Positions 18,584-23,833 of a stretch of DNA of 23,833 nt are shown in pieces. The notes under the pieces are model-generated. The model had not been told where the DNA came from, searched no databases, and saw only the letters and a list, made by a program, of their open reading frames with translations. Each line of letters opens with the position of its first letter. Position 1 is the stretch's first letter. The position numbers and the translations under genes were made by a program. This stretch comes from an uncultured Lachnoclostridium sp. (GTDB lineage Bacteria; Bacillota; Clostridia; Lachnospirales; Lachnospiraceae): positions 1-23,833 of the forward strand of contig CATZVV010000004.1 in the NCBI GenBank assembly GCA_958425285.1, read 5' to 3'.

Positions 18584-18612
18584 ATTTTATCACAAGCCTT
18601 TTCATGTCGCAA
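18584..18612 (-). promoter_or_regulatory. Predicted promoter of the XRE-helicase-methyltransferase operon
   Basis: On the minus strand TTGCGA (18607-18612) and TAAAAT (18584-18589) are spaced by exactly 17 bases. A TG one base before the -10 box makes it an extended -10. It lies about 47 bases before the XRE start codon. Confidence 0.6.
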
Positions 18613-18623
18613 GAATATCTTGC
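18609..18623. promoter_or_regulatory. Candidate operator overlapping the -35 box
   Basis: GCAAGA and TCTTGC form a perfect 6-3-6 inverted repeat around ATA and overlap the last four bases of the predicted -35 element. This is the size and position expected for a small Cro-type dimer repressing its own promoter. Confidence 0.5.
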
Positions 18624-18867
18624 AAACTTCAAGCGTGTTTTAAAAGCAAAATTTGGTAGTGAAAGTAACTATTTTATTTATTACTGTAATGTCTGAATCA
18701 GAATTCACAGTTCTAGTTTTCAATACTAGCTTCTAGTTCACCCCCCTGCAAAATTTCCCCTTGAGGATCAGAAAGTTAGTATTAAAATGACTTGTATAAT
18801 ATGCCTATATATCCCGAATCACCACATAGGTCAGACCCGAATGGTGGGTCTGACATGCATAAGCATC
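18624..18867. other. Non-coding junction between the conjugation backbone and the defence cargo
   Basis: No credible gene on either strand. CTAGT half-sites occur as alternating inverted copies (18713-18717, inverted 18725-18729, 18733-18737), making the small palindrome ACTAGCTTCTAGT. A six-C run follows at 18740-18745. A strong hairpin lies at 18830-18854 just behind the relaxase gene. This is where backbone genes stop and cargo genes begin, so it may be an old insertion junction. Confidence 0.5.
18830..18854 (-). terminator. Hairpin just downstream of the relaxase gene
   Basis: GTCAGACCC (18830-18838) pairs perfectly with GGGTCTGAC (18846-18854) around a 7-base loop, starting 13 bases after the relaxase stop codon. 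The stem is G+C-rich, but no T-run follows on the minus strand, so it is a terminator or 3'-end stabiliser only by position. Confidence 0.45.
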
Positions 18868-20637
18868 TCACCTCTTTCTTTCCTGTTCCCTGTTCCACTG
18901 ATAACCACTAGCATCCGTTCTGCTCTCTCTTAAAACAGCCTCTTCCAATCTCATAAATTCATCTAGCATATCCGACGAATAACGGTAATTGATACCGAGT
19001 TCTTTCATCTTCTCCGTAAATAACCGGATAGATTCATCTGTGTTATCCGAAGTAATGCCAATCCATTCTGATTTCTCTTTATCCGTAAGAGATTCGTAAA
19101 ATTCTCTTGTCATCTCCGGTTCCGGCAACTGCGTATCTTCTATTGCTTCATAGAATTCTGGTTCGGAATTTGCAACCGTATCTTCAATCTCAGTTAATAC
19201 CTCTCCATAGTTCTGAATACCAACAGATTCCACTACATCCGCATTCTCAATCTGCTCATCCACAATCTCCGAATCAACCTCATTTTGAACTGCGCTATCT
19301 TCAATCGCAGAATATACATCTTCTTCAACCACTTCCTGTTTCTCCATCTTCGGTAAATCTGTCAGATACAGATTCTCGATATCCAAATCATCCGGCACTT
19401 CAAGGCACGCATAGAGATTCTGTTTTAGGCACCTTTCCGCCACATTCTTCTCATTCTTCGTCTCTTTCCGTTCTGCCTTCAGTTCATCTAGCTTTTTCCG
19501 ATACTCTGCCTCATGAAACAGAAATGCAGCCGCATCGCCGTCCTTTTCATACTGGTATTTTTTCTGTGCGTGCTCCTTATACAATTCCTTTTTACAGGCA
19601 TCAATCTCTGCTACTTTTTTCTCTGCGGCTCTCTGTGCATTGAATACATCCGCCCAGCTATTGATGTTCTTCCTACACAGAAACAGATACTCTTCCTGTA
19701 GCTTATGCATCTGCTCCAAATCTTCCTTGTATCTGGTGTAGTGATAGCGGAATCTGTATTTTTGCACCACATGTAAACGATACACCTTCGCATAGTATTT
19801 CTTCTGTAAATCAGATTTCGGCTTATATCTGAGTGCCAGTCCATTACCGTAAATCTTCGGTTCTGTATAATCACCAAAATACTTTTCCTCTGTAAAATAC
19901 TCTTCCAGTTTTTCTTTCGAAAACTCTTCATCAATGGTGTCAAGTCTGCGACTGCGTTTCATCTTCCCTGCCTTTACGGAAATATGGACACCGGATTTCA
20001 CTTCATATCCCAACTCTTCCATAAAATATAAAAACTCGTCTACACTCTTTGCCCGGCTTCGGCAGTATCTCATATCGGCTTCCACCACATCACTCCAGCT
20101 CTGTTCCTTTTCCCATTCCTTTCGGTTCATATTGACAGGCTCCTTACTGTACTCTGCCGGAACGATGGAAAGTCCGTATTCCTCACAAAGTTTATTGGTA
20201 ATCGGCTGTATGATATCTTTCCAATCACCTTTTTTATAGTCATACTTTCTGCCCGTAATCATATTGACACTGTTAAAAACCAGATGACCATGAAGGTGGT
20301 TCTTATCGTTATGGACGGCATAAACTGCCTCATACTCTCCACAAAGAAATTCCTCTGCAAATCTCCTGATAATCTCAAACATCTGCATCTCATTACCTTC
20401 CCCCGGCTCCAGGGAAATGACAAAATGATACCCCTGCCTGCCACCGGTCTTTCCGAACATTTCCTTTGTCTGTATCATCTGCTCAAAAGAAAAATCCGGC
20501 AGACAGTTAATACTGCCAACCAGATTTCCATTATCCGTCTTTATTTCATTACAGATATATTCCAGTGCATTTTTAAGATGCACTGATGCCACACCTTTCT
20601 TTGGTGCGTTTATATGCATAAGCTTCGTAATTGCCAT
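18868..20637 (-). CDS. MOBP-type relaxase (MobA/VirD2 family)
   Basis: A 589-residue protein that would nick oriT, stay bound to the 5' end through a tyrosine and lead the strand into the recipient. The relaxase domain fills the first ~160 residues: GYHFVISLEPGE (69-80) and the metal-binding motif HNDKNHLHGH (109-118), followed by LVFNSVN. Tyr 27 (ALEYICN) is a reasonable catalytic candidate. Residues about 310-410 are charged and helical (coiled-coil-like), and about 425-525 are very acidic, as in many Firmicutes relaxases. The ATG lies one base after the mobC stop, with the ribosome site (AAGGTGG) inside the end of mobC. It is the last gene of the backbone operon. The gene is intact and all visible motif residues are present. 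Confidence 0.92.
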   Translation of the reverse strand: MAITKLMHINAPKKGVASVHLKNALEYICNEIKTDNGNLVGSINCLPDFSFEQMIQTKEMFGKTGGRQGYHFVISLEPGEGNEMQMFEIIRRFAEEFLCGEYEAVYAVHNDKNHLHGHLVFNSVNMITGRKYDYKKGDWKDIIQPITNKLCEEYGLSIVPAEYSKEPVNMNRKEWEKEQSWSDVVEADMRYCRSRAKSVDEFLYFMEELGYEVKSGVHISVKAGKMKRSRRLDTIDEEFSKEKLEEYFTEEKYFGDYTEPKIYGNGLALRYKPKSDLQKKYYAKVYRLHVVQKYRFRYHYTRYKEDLEQMHKLQEEYLFLCRKNINSWADVFNAQRAAEKKVAEIDACKKELYKEHAQKKYQYEKDGDAAAFLFHEAEYRKKLDELKAERKETKNEKNVAERCLKQNLYACLEVPDDLDIENLYLTDLPKMEKQEVVEEDVYSAIEDSAVQNEVDSEIVDEQIENADVVESVGIQNYGEVLTEIEDTVANSEPEFYEAIEDTQLPEPEMTREFYESLTDKEKSEWIGITSDNTDESIRLFTEKMKELGINYRYSSDMLDEFMRLEEAVLRESRTDASGYQWNREQERKR

Positions 20638-20638
20638 T

Positions 20639-20983
20639 CTACCACCACCTTTCCATTAACTGTTGCAATAACTTCTTAATGTCCCCCAGCTCAAACATCA
20701 GCCGGAATACATCTGAATTATCTATCCGTTTATTCTCGTTACACCGCTTTGCCATCTGGTTAATATTCGTTGCAATACCGCTGATCTGACGAATCAGATT
20801 TCTTCTGTCCTCTGCATGAGTTGCATCCACCCCGCCATGAAGTATCAGCTCCCTCACATATTTGCTTTCATTCATTCCTGCCGCCTCTGCACCCTCGGAC
20901 AGCTTCTGTAATTCATACTCCGAAAGACGGAAGGTACGATTCTGCCGCACAATCGCCTTTTTCTTTCTTAGCTGTTTCTCCAT
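20639..20983 (-). CDS. mobC: MobC-like relaxosome accessory protein
   Basis: A 114-residue protein starting MEKQLRKKK; an ATG 7 codons earlier (21004) is less likely because GGAGG lies 9 bases before the ATG at 20983. The first half holds a ribbon-helix-helix-like segment (RTFRLSEYELQKLSEGAEAA region) and the second the conserved MobC tail (RRNLIRQISGIATNINQMAK), which places it in the bacterial MobC family. MobC binds oriT and helps the relaxase melt and nick it. It sits directly upstream of the relaxase and downstream of the candidate oriT. Confidence 0.9.
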   Translation of the reverse strand: MEKQLRKKKAIVRQNRTFRLSEYELQKLSEGAEAAGMNESKYVRELILHGGVDATHAEDRRNLIRQISGIATNINQMAKRCNENKRIDNSDVFRLMFELGDIKKLLQQLMERWW

Positions 20984-21027
20984 AATAAAAATCCTCCAAT
21001 CCATTAAAATCTTTCAGACACTTTTTG

Positions 21028-21085
21028 CAAGATACGGAAAACGCAATGCATTTTCCATCTTGTTAGGGAGCGCCCTAAGACCCCC
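21028..21085. other. Candidate origin of transfer (oriT)
   Basis: Directly upstream of mobC. CAAGAT-AC-GGAAAA (21028-21041) pairs with TTTTCCATCTTG (21051-21062), a 12-bp stem with a 2-base bulge and a 9-base loop. It is followed at once by TTAGGG-AGCG-CCCTAA (21063-21078) and a GACCCCC run (21079-21085). A long inverted repeat next to a short G/C-rich nic-like core beside mobC and relaxase genes is the usual arrangement for MOBP elements. The nic position is not identified. Confidence 0.55.
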
Positions 21086-21105
21086 GAAAAAATATCTCTA
21101 TAAAG

Positions 21106-21159
21106 TACAAAAAACTGCCCCTCATCTTTGCCTAAGGCAAAAAATCAGAACAGTTTACT
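21106..21159. repeat. Nested inverted repeats in the parR-mobC spacer
   Basis: The perfect repeat TTTGCC-TAA-GGCAAA (21127-21141) lies inside a wider pair, AAACTG (about 21110-21115) and CAGTTT (about 21154-21159). On the minus strand the outer stem is followed by a T-run, so it could be a second weak terminator or part of oriT structure. The function is not resolved. Confidence 0.4.
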
Positions 21160-21189
21160 ACACCCACGGGGCTATATTATTCCATAAAA

Positions 21190-21256
21190 ATGGCTACACC
21201 TTTCCTTCTTCCTTACCGTCGTAAACGGCTACGGATAAAGGGGAAAGTATAGCCAT
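21190..21256 (-). terminator. Strong stem-loop terminator after the par operon
   Basis: On the minus strand ATGGCTATACTTTCC (from 21256) pairs with GGAAAGGTGTAGCCAT (ending 21190), a 15-bp stem with one G-T pair and one bulge, followed by a T-run (21186-21189). The loop contains a smaller stem, CCGT/ACGG. It starts 26 bases after the ParR-like stop codon, so it separates partition genes from mobilisation genes. Confidence 0.55.
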
Positions 21257-21282
21257 ATCACATCACTAACATCCGTTTTCAG

Positions 21283-21729
21283 CTACATTCCAAAGCTGAA
21301 ATCTAACAGGTCATTCTCCTCCGGTTCTTCCGGAAGCAGATTTTCTTCTGCTGTTTTTCCGATTTTGGGAGGAACTTCTGTCACCTGCGTCCCGGTAGAA
21401 GTCATCTCAAAAGCACCAACTGTCAGATTCATTCCCGATGCCATCACCACATTCCCAATCAAAGCTGGAATATTGGCAAGCACTTTTTTCTCCACCGCTT
21501 CCACAATTCTGTCTGCAAAGGCATCTTCCTTTTCCCTGCTTTCCAGATAGGGATCGTTTTGCTCTGCCAGATGTCTCTCATAATAATCATTGATGGCAGC
21601 TACCACAAAAGCATTCTTAGACTTAAAATCCTTTTCCACTTCTGCAGAGTGCAGACGTTCCCACGCCTGCACCGCTGCATCATCGCCCATGCTGAAACGG
21701 ATGTTATGATTCCTGCACTGCTTTGTCAT
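21283..21729 (-). CDS. ParR-like small DNA-binding partition protein
   Basis: A 148-residue protein whose gene starts 10 bases after the ParM-like stop. The N-terminal ~55 residues (NIRFSMGDDAAVQAWERL and NAFVVAAINDYYERH) look like a ribbon-helix-helix DNA-binding domain. The C-terminal half is variable and ends in an acidic tail (EEPEENDLLDFSFGM), a plausible hook for the ParM filament. ParR proteins bind a centromere-like site and couple it to the ParM filament. The assignment rests on position next to the actin-like gene plus fold pattern; overall sequence similarity to known ParR cannot be judged here. Confidence 0.65.
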   Translation of the reverse strand: MTKQCRNHNIRFSMGDDAAVQAWERLHSAEVEKDFKSKNAFVVAAINDYYERHLAEQNDPYLESREKEDAFADRIVEAVEKKVLANIPALIGNVVMASGMNLTVGAFEMTSTGTQVTEVPPKIGKTAEENLLPEEPEENDLLDFSFGM

Positions 21730-21739
21730 ACAAGGTCAC

Positions 21740-22821
21740 CTACCTTCCTGCCCTTTCCTGATGTCTCATAATCATATAGCAGTAATACTCATATCCTTTG
21801 GCATTCGCCTTGATGTCATGGTTAAACATGGTGGTATCCGGATTGTATTTTCCAAACTGTTCCACCAGCCTTGCACCACCGCCCATGAAATACACCTTCA
21901 TCAACTTTTCATTGAACTCATGGTCACGAAGCTTCTGGAAAATCTCATCCGTATATCCTTCAATTGCTTTTCGGATAATTCCGGCATAAGACTCAGGCAA
22001 ATCAATCTCTCCCGTTCTAAGGATATTCTCCACCACATCCTCCATCAGATTATCTCCCGTTGCATCCTGTACCATATTGATAATCCGCTGGTAACACTGA
22101 AACACACCCAGTTTTTCTGTCCATGCTTTACTTTCCATCGGTCTGCCATTATTCAGATACATCAGGTTCATGGTTCCGTTTCCAATATCCGCAAGCAAGG
22201 TGATTCCTTAAATTCCTTCAAATTCTCACTGACTGCTGCATAACACTGTGGCATAACCGTACAGCCTGCAATCGTGAGGCAATAAAGACGTTCTTTATAA
22301 TAAATCTCCACATAGGCGTTTTTCATAAGATACTTCTTAAAATCTTCCCTCTGTGCCTGCACCCATTTGAGCGGTAGTCCAACGGCAAAATGAATTCGTA
22401 CCCTGTTCACCTTTTCCTTCATGCCCCTTGCTTCCAGCTCCTTTGCAACCGCCGCAAGTGTCAGAATATAATTATCCTCATCCTGCTGCTTGTCGGACAC
22501 AAAACCCTTGTGCCCTTCCCCGATTACATAGTAGGCTCCCTCATATTCAATGAAATTCCTGCTAAGTACCGGCTTGGAATCGCACTTCATAATTGCTGTC
22601 TTAAAACAGGTTCTGGCTGTTTTGGTATTTCCATAGCCATTGTCAATTCCAATAATCATGCTTCCGTTCATGCTGTATTCTCTAATTGTTTCTCTCATAA
22701 AATCCTCTCTTTCTCTGACAACATCCGTGTCAGCCACAAAATCTGTATTATAGTTACTGCTGCGGGCAGGAACCACCCTGCCCAAATCCCTCCTAGTGAA
22801 ATCTGTAAACGACTGTCTCAT
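21740..22821 (-). pseudogene. ParM-like actin-family ATPase, split by a single-base frameshift
   Basis: The two frames together make one actin-like protein. The first (to 22168) carries the phosphate-1 motif GIDNGYGNTKTA. The second (from the region of 22205) carries phosphate-2 LADIGNGTMNLM and the adenosine motif VYFMGGGARLVEQFG. The break is at 22206-22207: adding one G would join ENLKEFK directly to GITLLADIGNG. Without it the first frame runs into ESPCLRILETEP and stops, so no single chain has a whole ATP site. Possible starts are 22821 (GAGGAGG upstream, 360 residues after repair, overlapping TnpV by 29 bases) and 22698 (GAGAGG upstream, 319 residues, close to ParM of plasmid R1). ParM filaments push DNA copies apart; here the gene is broken unless the missing base is an assembly error. 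Confidence 0.8.
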
Positions 22822-23182
22822 ACACTTCCTCCTCTGCAATCTGCTTTGCCTGCTCCCTCAATTTCCACATCTCCATCATAGAATTCGAATTAACCAGCTT
22901 ATGCTTTTTCAGATACTTCTCTGAAATACTGTCTAACATCTCATAGGCTTCCTCATTGACCTCTGCCGCTTTGCTATAAAGCTGTCCCATTCTGATATGG
23001 TGTCGGTATCTGTCCGGATAGGTTTCTTTCATATAAGAAGTCCATAGTAGTCCATACTTACCAACCGTAATCTGTTCCGGCTCCTGCTCCATCGAAAGAT
23101 TCGGATACAACAATCCATCTTTCTCGAAATAAGTTCCGCCCATCTGCTCAAATAGTGATAAATCCTTTGTTTCCCTGCTCAT
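22793..23182 (-). CDS. TnpV-family protein
   Basis: A 129-residue protein with the pattern of TnpV from Tn4451-type elements: GGTYFEKDGLLYPNL near the N-terminus, then ITVGKYGLLWTSYMKE, then a helical region and a C-terminal helix (REQAKQIAEEEVYETVVY). TnpV was first described on clostridial mobilisable transposons and its function is unknown; no transposase motifs are present. Its ATG overlaps the ParB stop by 4 bases (ATGA), so it belongs to the partition operon. Confidence 0.8.
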   Translation of the reverse strand: MSRETKDLSLFEQMGGTYFEKDGLLYPNLSMEQEPEQITVGKYGLLWTSYMKETYPDRYRHHIRMGQLYSKAAEVNEEAYEMLDSISEKYLKKHKLVNSNSMMEMWKLREQAKQIAEEEVYETVVYRFH

Positions 23183-23833
23183 CTTGCATTACCTCTCTTT
23201 CTGCTTTTCTCTGCCACATCAAGCTGTTGCTGGCTTTCATGCCATTCCTTCACAAGCTTCTCAATCAGTTCCACCTTCTGCTTTGGTGTATAGTCTGATG
23301 GAAAATACTGCGATAATTTGTCTGCTCGTATCTTAATCTGCTCCCTCTGGTTTGGCTTTTCCTCTTCCAAAATCTCATACATTGCATCCATATCAAGAAC
23401 ACCGGACTGACTGATTCGCTTCATCCGGTTTGCCTGCGACAAAGATGGCGTACACTGTTCCAAATCCATGACCGCATGAAGTTCATACTGTTCTTCCTCT
23501 GTCAGATAAGACAGTTCCACCGCAATCGTAAAAGCTATCTTTTCCTCATCTACCATTTGCAGTATCTTCGGAATCAGATGGGTAAGCCGTATATACCGCT
23601 TAATCTGTGCCACACTTTCACCCACCTGCTTTGCCAGCAGCTCATTACTTCTCTCCAACTTCGGTCCAACTTGAGCCGAAGTGATGTCCGTTTTTCTTCC
23701 CTGTCTGTTCATAGCTTCCAGCTTCATACGATAAGCATAAGCCTTCTCACTTGGTTTTAAGTTCTCTCGCTGCAAATTAGAATCTACCATCGCCACTATC
23801 GCCTGATCATCATCCAATTCTCTTATAACTGCC
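23179..23833 (-). CDS. ParB/Spo0J-family partition protein (5' end outside window)
   Basis: The frame is open to the window edge and the visible protein begins inside the ParB nuclease-like domain: IRELDDDQAIVAMVDSNLQRE matches the end of that domain in ParB/Spo0J proteins. It is followed by a helix-turn-helix (NELLAKQVGESVAQIKRYIRL) and helical linker segments, ending in a basic tail (KSRKRGNAR). ParB proteins bind parS-like sites and act in partition or as element regulators. The true start lies outside the window; the apparent TTG start at 23817 is an artefact of the edge. It opens the visible operon: ParB, TnpV, ParM, ParR. Confidence 0.88.
   Translation of the reverse strand, partial: AVIRELDDDQAIVAMVDSNLQRENLKPSEKAYAYRMKLEAMNRQGRKTDITSAQVGPKLERSNELLAKQVGESVAQIKRYIRLTHLIPKILQMVDEEKIAFTIAVELSYLTEEEQYELHAVMDLEQCTPSLSQANRMKRISQSGVLDMDAMYEILEEEKPNQREQIKIRADKLSQYFPSDYTPKQKVELIEKLVKEWHESQQQLDVAEKSRKRGNAR

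Noticed and set aside
18538..18612. N-terminal extension of the XRE regulator
   Set aside because: The stretch holds the promoter -10/-35 boxes, and the internal ATG at 18537 has a far better ribosome site.
19107..19643. 178-codon plus-strand open frame
   Set aside because: It lies antisense to the acidic C-terminal part of the relaxase and is low-complexity (His, Pro, Ser, Gln), a product of codon bias.
22200..22212. Programmed -1 frameshift in the ParM-like gene
   Set aside because: The site (GAA TTT AAG GAA) is not a proper slippery heptamer and no clear downstream structure is seen; a lost base is simpler.

Overview
The window looks like part of an integrative mobile element from a low-GC Firmicute, most likely a gut Lachnospiraceae-type Clostridium relative. 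The reasons are strong AAGGAGG-type ribosome binding sites, A+T-rich coding sequence, a TnpV-family gene of the Tn4451 type, and ParB/ParM/ParR-like and MobC/relaxase genes of the kind seen on clostridial conjugative elements. The assignment to this group is an inference from protein style, not a database match. All genes but one are on the minus strand, so the window reads from right to left.

Right part (about 18.8-23.8 kb): the mobile-element backbone. In reading order it holds a ParB-like protein (cut by the window edge), TnpV, a ParM-like actin ATPase broken by a single-base frameshift, a ParR-like small DNA-binding protein, a 280-base non-coding block with a strong hairpin terminator and a candidate oriT, then MobC and a MOBP-type relaxase.

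Middle and left part (about 2.4-18.6 kb): a defence island in cargo position. It starts at a recognisable promoter with an overlapping inverted repeat and a small XRE-type regulator. Then follow, tightly packed, a PLD-nuclease/SNF2-type helicase, an Eco57I-like adenine methyltransferase with a specificity domain, a PC4/YdbC-like single-strand DNA-binding protein, a Cap4/DUF4297-like nuclease and an SMC/RecF-like ATPase (4-base overlap). After a weak terminator and the wreck of a further gene come an AlbA_2/Schlafen-type regulator with a tandem repeat insert, and a 1438-residue Avs-like STAND NTPase with an N-terminal PD-(D/E)xK-type nuclease.

Left edge (1-2.2 kb): a second STAND NTPase with TPR-like repeats, on the plus strand and converging on the Avs-like gene. 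A 230-base spacer full of TGTCAC repeats separates the two.

Working picture (inference): the methyltransferase marks host DNA and the PLD helicase attacks unmarked DNA, possibly helped by the PC4-like protein. The nuclease/ATPase pair and the Avs-like protein are separate layers of anti-phage or anti-plasmid defence carried by the element. The most unusual items are the helicase-methyltransferase-PC4 cassette, which fits no standard R-M, BREX or DISARM layout; the two-gene nuclease/ATPase pair without an obvious third partner; and the nested repeat inside the AlbA_2 gene.
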